Assembly: GCA_003990745.1 (NCBI GenBank)
Contig: RBNI01000260.1
Coordinates: forward strand, 1-35,245
Source: Jimgerdemannia flammicorona
Taxonomy: Eukaryota > Mucoromycota > Endogonomycetes > Endogonales > Endogonaceae
Direction of reading: 5' to 3'
Length of the DNA: 35,245 bases
Shown piece by piece: positions 1 to 11,595 of the stretch. Numbering within the stretch: the first letter of the stretch is position 1; each line of letters opens with the position of its first letter. The translations under genes and the position numbers were made by a program. The notes beneath the pieces were generated by a model, which was given only the letters and a program-made list of their open reading frames with translations, ran no database searches and was not told the origin of the DNA.

Positions 1-57
1 AAAAAAAAAAAAAACAGCGCAATTTGGTTTAGGAATATCGTGGAGCAGATCACATAC

Positions 58-173
58 AGATTTTCGCCGTAGTAACCCTTATCGACATCCGTCCTATTCA
101 GCATAATATCCAGCGGCTCATCGTCTTCCATCAGCACCTCTCCAATATCTTTCAACTTAGAATTCGGGTCGAC
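58..173 (-). other. Start of a WGR domain
   Basis: The last readable part of the large protein runs VDPNSKLKDIGEVL, then DIMLNRTDVDKGYYGENL. This has the spacing of the first strands of PARP WGR domains: a VDPxS lead, a VL strand, then a strand followed by TDVxKG and an aromatic. The exon probably ends at a GTATGT donor at 57, and the intron runs into the T-tract at the edge. The Trp-Gly-Arg motif itself, and any regulatory and catalytic PARP domain, would lie outside the window. Confidence 0.75.
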
Positions 174-3100
174 CTGACGCTTCTTCTTCGGCTTCCCATT
201 CTCGTCGAAATCTCCATTCTTCTTTGCCTCCTCGAACTTCGCTTCCTCCTCAATTGCCTCACGAGCTATCTTGGCGTCTGCTTCAACATCCACAGGCTCA
301 GGCAAATCCACGTCCATGTTCGCATCTACGTTGTCAATTGCCGCCATCTCGTGCTGGCTCAAAGGATTTGCGCCAAGATTGAGAAGAGCGTTGTACATTT
401 TCTTGGAATTTTGCTGGTAAGCGTATTTAATTGCACGGTTGCCTGCGATTAACGAGGAACAATTGAATTAGTTGACTGCTTCGAAAACTTTCTGTTGATA
501 TCAAATGGAACACAACATGATTAATTACCAAATACATCAACATGTTCCAGATATTTTGACTTGTCGCCTCCCATCGCCTTCACAAGCAACCTCAAAAGAT
601 TGACATTCTCAAACGACAACGTCGTAAAGGTCGAAACCGCATAGAATATGTAATTTTGACCGGATTCGTTTACCGCTCCCATGTCGAGTTTGTTGGCTGC
701 TTGCTTGTGCTCGAGAATCAGCTTTACGGCTTCCAGGTTGTTCTCGCAGATGGCGTGGACAAGCGGGGTCACAGGCTCGTTGCAGAGGCCGCTGGAAGGC
801 GCGACACAGCTACGGACATTGGGATCGGCGTCGTGGTCGAGGAGAAGCTGATGTACATAAACTCGTTTGTCAAAAAACCCGAAACCATCTCACGGAGCAA
901 TATAAACGTATTTATACCTTGAGAAGCTTGAGGTCTTTTACTCTGATCGCATATTCCAACGGAGTTTGCCTCGTCTTCTCGTCTATAAAACTGACGTTGG
1001 GGTTGGCAGACCACATATTCTACAGAACCAGTATTGACAAGTTAAAACTACTTTCTGCAGGCAGACATCAGAAACAGACATTGGGCTGATGCTACAGAAC
1101 TCACCTCTTCCAGGCTATCAATCTTGTCAAACAAAAACGTATAAAATGGTGTTCTCCTTGTTACGGGATCAATTTCATTCACGGATGCCTCGCGTTTTAT
1201 CAGTAACTAAATGAAAAAGTCAGTCAGCAATACAAGCCAAATCCAGGAGATTAGAAAAGTCAGAGGGATCGTCAATTGCCCGTACTTTGACATAATCATA
1301 ATTCCTCTTCGTCAACGAAACCATTAAAGGAGTCATCATTTTGTCCTCGAACACATTAAAAATGTTGGGATTTGCGCCACAACTGAGAAGAAGCTGTGTA
1401 TTTGGGCCAATTCAACATAATTTATCAGCGTGCCTTCAACTAATGAGCAGCAAGATCATTGTAAGAAACGCAAAAAACTACCTCAAATATCTCACGAGTC
1501 GATGATGTTGTCGCAAGGAAAATAGGATGCATTTGATGTTGTTTCGCTCCACACATCTCCTTCGCAAAAGTGAAGACAGAGGCCTCGTTGATATCGGCAC
1601 CGGCCTTGATAAGGGCCTTGGTTGATTACAAAATAAAATAAAATAATCAATCTCGGTACCACGAATTCAACTATCTCATGTTAATGCAGTATTTACCTGA
1701 AGAATATCATGACTATTGTCAACAACTGCCTTCAACACGGAGTTTTGACGATCATTTTGCGCATCGGCGTCCCAGCGAGCACCCACTTCAAGCAGAGTCT
1801 ATAGTGAGGCAAGATGAACTTGCTCAATGAAAGTCGCTCCCATCTTCAGCGTTGAAGCGATATAGAATACGATATTAACCTGCACCATCGACAAGTTTCT
1901 TGCCTTGGCTGCGTTAAAAAGAATGGAGGGATGCTTTTCCATATCGCCAAGATTGACATCTGGAAGATGGTTTAGGAGAATCTGACATGCAAAAACCGTA
2001 CATCATATTACCATTAAGATCATACTTATAAATAGTGGCACACGATAACAAAACAATTAACCCACCTGGAAGCTTGGTGTTGAATTCGCCATCACGGCAT
2101 ACCACAAGGGCGTGTGGCCGTCTTCATCGACAAGGTTCACGGCGACCGTACGACCTAGCAATAATGTCACAAGTATTTCGTGACCGAATTTGGCGGCGTA
2201 GTGCAGGGGTGTCCTGCCAAAGTTGTCGACTAGGCTGTAATCGAGCCCGTTTGCCAACAAGATCTCGAATGTTTCGGCAATGTATTCATCCCAGATTGAT
2301 CTAGATACGTTGAAAGTCAGCTGAGGCTACGGTAATGCTGTATACAAGATCACAAAAATGCATTCGGGATGGGATTACGTACTTATCAAAAGGACGGAAG
2401 TCTCCAAGAACGTGAAAAAGGTTTTGACCATTTGAATTGAGCTGCTGGAGCATGAACTCTTCCGCTTTGGAAATAAGCAAGAGTGCCAGATGGAATTTGC
2501 CTTTGCATTGAAATATATGCGAGAATGTTAGATTTTGCGTGGAACTGGAGGAATTGTATTAGCAAACACAAACGTCCTATTGCAAAAATACCTGTGCATA
2601 GCGCGTCACTGACAGACCCTATGTTTTGCGCAAAATAAAATGCGCGCAGTTGTCGGCAAACATTGCGAGAATATATTATAGAATAACCGTTCACATTGCA
2701 TACCTATCAGGCTAACTCCCTTCTCCATGATCAGATAGGAGAGGCTCATAAATGATTTAGACAATGAGAAATTGAAAGTCGATAAAGAGTCACCATTGTA
2801 TCGAACGAGATCTCGCAGCACTTCTGCATTTTTGTTGGCAAGCATGACAGAGTAATCGACGTGATCATATATCAAGGCAATTTGGAGAGGCGTGTTCTGT
2901 TGCACGATTCCAAAAGACGTCGAGTAAGTATTGATTCTGTTTGAAGAGCAATTGGATAAACCCTTGTGACCTTACCCTATCCAAGTCTTCTGCATTAACT
3001 TGAGCGCCATGGTCAAGAAGATACGAAGAGCAGGTGAATGCACCGAGTCTGGATGATCGGAGATGGGTATTATAAAAATGGATTGGATGATAGCAGATAG

Positions 3101-5867
3101 TTGGGGAAAATGTAATTTATATACCTTCCGGCGTAATGCAATGGTGTTCTCCCGAATCTTTGAAAGCGCGAAAAGAGATCATTAGAATATTGCAAAGTAT
3201 ATACTAGAATGAGAACATGGATGGGGCCGGAGAAAGAAATCATACCCATCCATAACGTCAATGTGTATGTCCTTCAAAGCCATCAAGAAGCTAACAATCT
3301 CAATAGGGTCACCCTTAACGAGACCAGACCTCGAATTGGGCTTCTCCCAAAAATCTTTCCGATAAATTCCCGTCGTATACGTCACAGAGAAATTTTCGTC
3401 AAAGTCCATGTTAGCATCATCCTTTTGCTCCGCCATTTCCTTACGCTTTCCTGTCAAGAGCCATTGGTCAAGGTTTTCGTCTCCGTTGGTGTATTTTCTC
3501 GTAAACATGCGTAGTTTTTGCTCCTTCTCTTTGCGCCGCTCTAGTAATGCCTTCTGCTTGTCAACCTTCTCTTTCTCGAGTCTTGTAACGTTCATCAGGG
3601 GAATAAGATGAAGGTCTACGAAAGCAATGTGAAGTGGGGTCCGACCTGACGACAATCATAAACCATTCAGGTGATGTTAGAGCCATTATTTGATTAAAAA
3701 AGTTTATTACAGCATTTAACGACAAACCTTGGTAATCGGCTGCGTTCACGTTGGAGCCATGTTTAAGTAGGAGACGCTCGATTTTCAGCGAAGTGTTTGT
3801 GTGTGATTTGGAATTCTGAATGGCATAGTGTAACGGAGTGTGTTCACCCTGAATATGGAGAGGGATGGAGAGGACATTACGGAATTGGCGGTTAGAATTG
3901 GCAAGTGACTAACATACGAGGAATCATCCAAACATCAATGGACGCTGCAACCCCACCTTGTCGATGGAATGCACTGAAGCACCCGCATCGACGAGAGCCT
4001 CCACAATATGAGCATTTTGTGAATTAGTCCCGTAATGAATTGCCCAAACCCCTCTGGCATCTTTGACATTGACATTAGCTCCCGCCTTCAACAGCAGTCT
4101 GACGACGTCCAGATTCTTCTTCTTGACGGCTTCGATCAAAGGTGTTGATCCTGTCTCCCTATGGACAGAGCTGTTCGGATCAGCATTGCATTTATCCAGC
4201 AACGCCGTCACGATTCTCACGTTCGCGTTCTGCGCTGCAATGAACAAAGCGGTACTGGACGAATCGTCCGCGATATTCACAAGCACATCGTCGCCGCTGC
4301 ACCCAGGTTTCACCAGGAGCGAATCGACGATATCGGCGTCATTGAGCTTGCACGCGACAATCAACGCCGTTTCGCCGCTCTTGTTCCGCAACTGTAAGTC
4401 GACGTGTCCAGGGACGTTAATGAACAGGTTCACCAAATCCGCTTGTTTGGTCCGGATCGATTTGATTAAAACCGACTCATTATTCTCGTCCACGGCGTTG
4501 ACGTCGCCGCCGGCTTCTAGGAGTTTGTTGATTGTGGCGTGCCTGGCTGCGGCTGGGAGTTTGGGGTGACCTCCGAGGGATCGGGTTTGCTTTGTGAAAG
4601 CTTCTTGCGATTGGGCTTGCAGTGGAGCAGCTTGACCGAAAAGACCTGCTGTGGAAACAAGGGCAACAGGGAGTGGCTGCGACCCAAAGATTGCTGAAAT
4701 CGACGCCGAAGGGGCTCCGGAGGGTGCTGTAGTTAGGGTCGGAGCCGTCGACGCTGACGCACTCTGAACGTGGGCTTGGGATTGAGCTATGGCCTTCATC
4801 AGCACGGTTTCCTTCTTCTTGTTGGCGCGGTTGATACCGAGGGCGGCTGCGTCGACCCCGATTCTCTCAATCAATATCTGCAGGATGATTTGCAATGCCA
4901 TATCGTTTTGCTGTTCGGCTGCGAACATCAAGGCGGTTTCACCTGAATAATAGCAAATATTGGATATGATTAGAACACACAAGTAGAAATAATAGAGCAG
5001 TTGGTGAAAGATGCACTCAATACCTTTCTCGTCAGGCAAGAACGGGTCGGCGTTATTTTCCAGCAGCAACCTGGTCGAATCGATCCATCCTTGCTTCTTG
5101 AAATTTTTGAGGATGACAAACTTCTCGTCCAGCTTCTTTAACGTCTCGGGCGTCGAATCCGGCTTATAGTCCTCCTCATCGTCACCGAGCATGACCACGT
5201 ACATGATGGGTGTCCGGGCGTTGTCGTGCCCGTCAATCGCGAGATCGGCCAGGCAGCCATGGGTGAGAAAGAAGTCGATGATGGTCGCGTCTTGTAGGTT
5301 TCCGGCTAATGGAAAATGTATTTGATGAGGAAATCAATATGCAAATGTTTATTATTTACTTGATGCCAAATGGATCTGATGGTATGTTGCCTACCGAAAT
5401 GCAAAAGACCCCAGCCTGTCCTCTCAGGATGGTCTTTGATGGTAGCCTTAGGGTTGTTCTTGAGGAAATCTTTGGGGAGTTGCTTGGTCGCGTTCATATC
5501 TGGAGCAAAGGCTTTGATGAACTTTTCGGCGCACAACATCTTCAAGCCCAAACCGGGTTCCAAGATGGAGCGTGAGAAATGGTCGGATTCGAAATCAAAA
5601 TTTCCGTGGTGCGAACCAAATATGTAGGATGAACAGATGCAAATACAACTAACCCAATACTCCCAGTGGTACCGCAAATCGACCGTTTTCGGTCCTTGAG
5701 CAGCATTCTGAACGGAGGCATTCCAAGAGTTGTAGTAGTATGGCTGCGGTCTCAGCGCAGTCTTGATTTCATTCTTCTTTTTATTGATGTTGTTGAACAA
5801 TAGATTCATGCAGTGGACGAAACCAAGAAGGAGTGGAGAGTAGCCTTCATCGTTTAGCGCGTTGGCC

Positions 5868-5898
<31 letters not shown>

Positions 5899-8800
5899 CT
5901 GCGAGTTAGTTCAGACATCCGTCACCTCCCGTTTCCCTAGCATACAATCATGCACAGCTAAATCAACCTACCAAGGCCGCCCAAGCTTCAGCCACCTCCA
6001 CAGACGCATCATCACTCTTCCTTTTCATGATGGTTTCCCAAATGACCTCGAGTTTGTGCTGCAACCTCTCCTTCCTCGCCCTCTCCTCTTCGTCGTCTGC
6101 CTGCATATCCTCGATCTCCGCGGCGGCCTTGAGGAAAAAGTGGAACACGTTTTCTGCCGTGGTCGAGACCGCGTTCGACAGGTCGGCCCCATTCTGGATC
6201 AGGAACGCCACCATATCCTTGTTGTCGGCCTCGGCCGCGCACTGCAGCGGTGTCTTCTTCGTCGTGTTGAGTTGGTTCACGTCAGCGCCTATAAGGGTGT
6301 CGGGGAAATGGGTAATGTTGTCAGAGGAACTGGTGAGCTTCTTGATAGGTTACTCTCATCGCGCTGCCAAGAAAAAAAAAAAAAAGTAAGGAAAAAAGGC
6401 TTACCATTCAGAATCAACAGCCTCGCCATCTCCAACTGCGTCACAATGCCATCCTCATCCGAAAAAACTCTCTCCGGCTCCGGCTCCAGCTCGCCCTCCT
6501 TCGGCGGCGGCGGGCTCATGGGCTTCCTCGAACTGCTGCATTTGAAAAATGCGGCCTTAGCCAGCACGTGGATCACCGTGTTGCCCTCTAGGTCCTGGAT
6601 ATTGGGGTCGCCGCCGCGCGAACACAGTAGCCGCGCCTTGGCGGCGACGCGCTCGGCCTCGTAGAAGGAATCAAATCTCTCGCCGAAGCAGGTGTGCAGC
6701 ATCGTCTGACCGTTCTTGTCGCGGAAGTTTACATTCACGTCTGGGTTATTCAGGAGGTAGTTGACGACTTTCATGTGGCCTGTGGGCGCGGAGTGGGTGG
6801 GTTAGCGCTAAGTAGGTTGGAGTAGAGTGGGATGGTTTTGATCGTTATAGGTTGTGGGTGGGTAGATTACCTTTCATGTCGGCGATGGCGCAGGGCGAAG
6901 TCTTCCAATTGTTCACGCCGTTAGGATCCGCGCCACCAAACTCGATCAGCAGCTTCACCAGCGTCACCCATCCATACGCCGCCGCATAATGCAGCGGTTG
7001 CTACACAAATAAGAAAACAAAAGATTCAATCAGCCTGAGCGCACGACCCACCATTTACGCTCCACCCCATTCCAAGCCATCAATACACACATTATCGGAC
7101 GAATCCTTCGCGCTCGCATCGACTCCCCTCCTCAACAATTCGACCACAATATCAAACCACCCGTTCTTAGCTGCGAGATGCAACGGCGTTCGCTTGAACT
7201 TGTCGACGGCGTGCGGATCGGCGCCGCTCTCGAGCAACACACACGCGGCCTCCGTGTGGCCCATCTTCGCCGCGTGCATTAACGGCGTCGCCTTGGTCTC
7301 TTTGTCCAAGATGTCCACCGCCGCCCCGCAGTCAAGAAGTGCCCGGCAGGCTTCTGCGTGCCCGTAGTGTGCTGCGTAGTGAAGCGCGGTCCAGCCTTGC
7401 TTGAGGAGCGTGACCTTCGTCGCGTCCGCGCCGCCTAGATGCGGGATGAGGATGCGCAGGTTATCGGCGCGGCCTGGGTAGAGATTGATGAAAGGAATCG
7501 TGATTAAGGTTTGGTTGGATGTGGTCGTGCTCGCCAGAAGCACATCACCCAACTCACCAAACTTAGCGCATAATATCAACGGGGTCATTTTTGTCAAATC
7601 CGCGGTCGCAAAATTAACGCCCTTTTCGATCAAATACTCAAGCGGCGCGGTCCCCTCGCACGCAACCGCAAAATGCGCCACGGTTCTGCCAAGCTCGTCT
7701 TGCGTGGCGGTCTCGGCCGGCGATAGATTCTCAAACAGCACACGCACATACTGCGCGTCCGGATTCACCGCTGCAAGCTCTAAGGGGTTCACGTTGTGGT
7801 TCCCCGTCGCCATCTTCAGAATCTGGTTCCGCCGGTAGTCCGTTAGCTTCTCGTCGGAGGTGAACTAAGTTTGGGGCGAGGTTGGGTCGGGGATGAGTGA
7901 GGATTCGTTGTGAAAGTCGATATGTGCATGAACGATGTCCTGTGTTTCGACAAAAAAAAAAAAAAAAAGCGTACCTTCAGGACTTCCTTGTGCAAATGAT
8001 TGAACCCGTATCCATTCATCATACTCTCGACCAAATGCGCCGCAAGACTTCTATTACCCGCAGCAGCAGCTTCATACACACCCCACTTGGTCACACACTC
8101 CTTGAATATGTCATCCGTTAGCATCAACAAATCGATCATATCCGGGGTCGTGCTCGGATCCCTCATAGCTTCCAATACGCTCACAGCTACGACATCATTG
8201 AACAGCCTCTCACGCACATTATGCACCTCCATATATTCGGTCCTGACACGCTTAAAGAACGCCGTATTGCCCTCCCGATTTCCGCGCGACTCATTCACAG
8301 TCCGCATACGATGACTAAACACACGCAGGCCCAAGTAGCCCGTCCCGCCGGAGTCCCCATCCACGTACCGTACGGGGGGATTCACGCGACCATAGTATTT
8401 TCTAGTCTCGATGAGTTGTTTGGCGATCACGAGGTCGTTCCGATGGACAGCGTGAACTAGGGGTGTGTCGAAGGGGAGATCCGGACGTGGATATTGCGTC
8501 CAGGCGCAGACGTGCGTCTTGGCGGCCATGGCTTTGGCAAAAAGCGCAGCGTCGCCCGTTGTGATGGCGCGCGTATATTCACGGATCGAGCAGACCATGC
8601 AACAGGACGTGTCGAGCTCTGAGGCGCGTAAGGGGTCAACGTCGAAACCCGTGTAAACCGGCGGGACAAGCTGCGAGCGAGCGCGGATCCGGTTCTGAAT
8701 CTTTTGAAGCGCTTGAGCCTTCTTGGCGGCACGCACAGAAGTCTTGAGTACGCGTTCCTTCTTCTTCTTGGGGGACTTTGAGAGTGCGCCGCCGCTGCTG

Positions 8801-9820
8801 CTGTCGCTGCGGGTGGGGGGAGGCTGGTCGTCGGAGGAGTTGTCGCCGGGTTTGTTCTTGCCCGTCGCGCGCTTCTTCTTCGGGCGCTTGGTCGCAGAGG
8901 AGCCCTTCTTGGGCGTCCATTCGCCGTCCTTTGTCCCTTGACGCTTGAGCGTCCGGACCGGCTTGTTCTGGAAGCGTGTCAGAAGACTCTTGTCTAGGAT
9001 GTGCGATTCGGGCTCCCACGAGTCCTCGTCGGAGTCGTAACCGTCCCAGCGGATGAGGTAGTGAGTTTTGCCCTGATTGAATGCGTGGTGACAAGTAAAT
9101 ACGAGTTCATGGTGGTCGCTGAAATCGAAGCAAGTAAAACACATAAACAAAGAAACCCCATATCAATCAACTCACATCCTCGACCTTGGACTCTAGGATC
9201 TCCTCGGCGATCCAGTACTCGTCCTCGTCGTCTGAGGTGGTCCCCGAGTCGGCGTCGCCGACGAGCTGCTGCTCGTCGTTCGCCCGGTCCTCTTCGGCCA
9301 CTTCGGCCACCATGCTCTCGAGCTTGTCCACGTCCATTGAATCGTCGTCGCCTGAGGATGTTTGAAGCAAGAGAGTAGCATTTGAGTTTGAAGGAGGGAA
9401 TTGAGAAGCGTATTAGGAGTCAATTGTGCGAAATTTGGATAGTTGCAGTTTGGAACAGCGTTGTCGTGACATCGAAGAATTGTTGATCACACAGAACTCC
9501 ATTAACAATGCCAATCGAACAGAGCAACAAGCATCGCTACATAATTCTTCCTACGTACCTGACCGAACCAGCCCGGCAATCCCGCTCGTCGACCTGATCA
9601 ACGCAGCAGTCGTGATCGGTGGTTTGAACGAATGCTGTTTCAGGGGCGCGGCGGGCGCGCGCCTAGCAGAGCGCTGCTTTTTCGCGTTGGCAGCAGTGGA
9701 AGCGGCCAGTTGCGGCGTGGTTTGGTCCATGGCGGCGCCTTGCTGGGACGCGTCCGCGGGGGTGTCGGCTTTCGCCTTAATCTTGGTGGAGCGTTTCTTG
9801 GACTTCACAGACTGAGGCAT
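58..9820 (-). CDS. Giant chromodomain-ankyrin-WGR protein (probable ankyrin-type PARP), C-terminus off the left edge
   Basis: Not matched to a named gene; architecture read by eye. Exons (minus strand, high to low): 9820-9559, 9351-9176, 9072-7975, 7864-7091, 7000-6871, 6779-6405, 6288-5972, 5866-5395, 5305-5024, 4942-3957, 3848-3728, 3645-3246, 3157-3125, 3048-2976, 2896-2704, 2500-2383, 2300-2066, 1981-1880, 1798-1697, 1616-1482, 1393-1286, 1206-1105, 1019-918, 847-529, 442-58. Every junction is GT-AG and phases agree throughout (7,400 nt, about 2,466 residues). Residues 1-130 are basic then acidic; 131-178 a chromodomain; then Lys-rich NLS-like stretches; about 270-2,370 ankyrin repeats (many TPLH/TPLxxA and LLxxGA motifs) with a charged coiled stretch in the 3645-3246 exon; PKKKRQ near 2,423; WGR start at 2,429. 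Start ATG at 9820 was chosen for its A-rich context; an in-frame ATG at 9976 is possible. Chromodomain plus ankyrins resembles MPP8, but WGR points to the PARP family. Probably nuclear chromatin reader and ADP-ribosyltransferase (inference). Single exon edges may be wrong. Confidence 0.85.
5869..5896. repeat. A28 homopolymer
   Basis: Reads as T28 on the coding strand and forms the polypyrimidine tract directly before the acceptor of the 5866-5395 exon of the large gene. Confidence 0.95.
6372..6385. repeat. A14 homopolymer
   Basis: Inside the intron 6404-6289 of the large gene, T14 on the coding strand, close to the donor rather than the acceptor. Confidence 0.95.
7952..7968. repeat. A17 homopolymer
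   Basis: Inside the intron 7974-7865 of the large gene, T17 on the coding strand, starting only a few bases after the GTACGC donor. Confidence 0.95.
8977..9220 (-). other. Chromodomain-coding segment, split by one intron
   Basis: Residues about 131-178 of the large protein, split by the intron 9175-9073. The order EYWIAEEIL, then KTHYLIRWDGY, then SWEPESHI matches the chromodomain fold used by HP1 and MPP8. The three methyl-lysine cage positions are aromatic (Tyr133, Trp155, Tyr158), so binding of a methylated histone tail is plausible. A run rich in Asp and Glu precedes it. Family knowledge supports methyl-lysine reading; the exact ligand cannot be told from sequence. Confidence 0.88.
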
Positions 9821-10883
9821 TATTTTTCTGCCAGCCAGAAGGTTTCCTTGTGTTTGTTGGGGAAGGAGGTGGGTGGGGGGTATTTCTTGCCTGGTCTGAT
9901 CATCCGACACTAGGTATTTATTGTAAAGACTAATGGCCGTCAATTGACTGCTCCACATCGACGGTAGCACGGACATTCATTTGACAACGGACCGCAGCAC
10001 TCGATAGCGTCCGTTGGTTTGACCGTCCGTGCAACAATACGCAATAAGGTTAACTTGTAACTCAAGCCTCCTGCACCAGCAGCACCTATCGTCGTACAGA
10101 TTGTAGTGCGAAAGGGTACAACCATGTGCCTAAAGAGATCGTTGACAAGAATTCTGGCTCGTTTTTTATCCCTCACCTAGCGATAACCCATATCCATTTA
10201 TTGCGGCTTTCATAGCCCAAAGTATGTTGGCTTTATTCATGTGTCTATAGAAATAGCAAGGTTGTTAACCCCCGTAGAGATTAGACTGGTCTTCGAACAA
10301 ACTAATGAATCTCTTGAAACCGCCCTGAAGGAGTGGCGCTTTTAAGATTTTTATTTTGGTAGATGGCTTAGATGGCAACACTGCCTAAATCGTAAATCGT
10401 ATGTCCCTAGGGACAGCTCCATCCGGAGAACGATCCCGCGGGCGCTATTAGGGAGCAGACTTGAGGCCTCCTGCTAGCTTTTCGCCGAAGGCAATCAGGT
10501 CCTTCTCGTAGATCCAGATGAATGTCCATTGTTTCTGTATGTTCAGATTATTTCTGTTGCTTGGAGGGAATAACTTAGTCCCCTAGTCAGCTAAGTCATG
10601 TGATCACCGATGGCTAACATTATCCGCATGACATCTCGCAGTCTCGTCGAGATTTTTAATTGATTTTAGTCGACTCCCAGCCCTACTTAGATGGAGGTGG
10701 GGTGGGCATGATTGACATTGTAGAGATGGATGGACGCCAGTGCCAGCGACGAAGTATGCTTGATGGGCAGAAAGAGTCATTGGGGCGAAGATCTCAGAAC
10801 GAAAATGAACAAGGCAAGACGAGAACAATGCGAGGAAAAGGGAGCGATGCCTTACAAAATGACAAGGAGAAACGCCAGGCAAG

Positions 10884-10901
10884 AAAAAAAAAAAAAAAAA
10901 A
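10884..10901. repeat. A18 homopolymer
   Basis: Intergenic; it creates the poly-lysine stretches of nearby spurious plus-strand frames. Confidence 0.95.
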
Positions 10902-11212
10902 GAGAAGCGACACAAGCCAGGAAAAAGATGACAAAGGAATATTCGGCAATACGTGTACATTCGTGTACATTGGCCATTAATAACCACGAGGGACCATTAA
11001 CCATCATTAGCCACAACCCTTGTATTTAGAGTCGTTTCACCTGAGGAAAACAACATTTGCGGTTTCACGCGGTAGTTGTGTAGTATAGCCGTTGTGTCTT
11101 GAATGCGACCCATTTGCAGTCATTCAACCACGTATACTTTGGGCACTCAGGAACGATCGTCGCGTCGTGCGTATGCGCGATGGATCGCAAGAACGTCCAT
11201 TCTTTAGTGTAC

Positions 11213-11215
<3 letters not shown>

Positions 11216-11247
<32 letters not shown>
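11216..11247. repeat. (ATT)n microsatellite
   Basis: About ten perfect ATT/TTA trinucleotide units in the intergenic region downstream of the kelch gene. Confidence 0.95.
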
Positions 11248-11250
<3 letters not shown>

Positions 11251-11595
11251 CTATTGTATAAATATTTTTGCTTCGTTCAAAAACCCGTGCCTTCGTTCTC
11301 CGATAGCTAGAAATAGAAGTGCACAAGAGCTACAACAAACGAACACCAAGACCGTTTGGAGGAGGGATGAAAGAACCCAGATACACATTGACAACAAGCG
11401 AAGAATTGCGAGGGAGCAATAACAAATTTGTGGTGGGAATTAGGTTGTGGCTTGAAATTGCGCACATTGAGTTGATACGGCGGATTATATTAAGACAATC
11501 TACAACGGGTCTCAATGACCTCCCTCCCTTCCGAAAAATTGGTGTCCGAAAATAATAGTAGTAATAATAACCCAAAATACATCCCAAAAACCCTT

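Larger units (their letters stand above)
9821..11595. other. Intergenic stretch, no supported gene
   Basis: Lies between the 5' end of the large gene and the 3' end of the kelch gene, so it should hold the former's promoter and the latter's terminator. An AT-rich AATAAATA-like box lies about 90 bases upstream of the ATG at 9820 (near 9,910, minus strand). Open frames on both strands are short, low-complexity or driven by the A-tract and the trinucleotide repeat. I see no recognisable coding region or tRNA. Confidence 0.6.

Noticed and set aside
7055..7813. Separate ankyrin gene starting at an ATG near 7,813
   Set aside because: An in-frame exon extension upstream (to 7,864) and a clean phase-0 intron connect it to the chromodomain exon; ankyrin sequence continues on both sides.
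10660..11029. Plus-strand lysine-rich frames
   Set aside because: They depend on the A18 tract, have no domain, and overlap each other in different frames.
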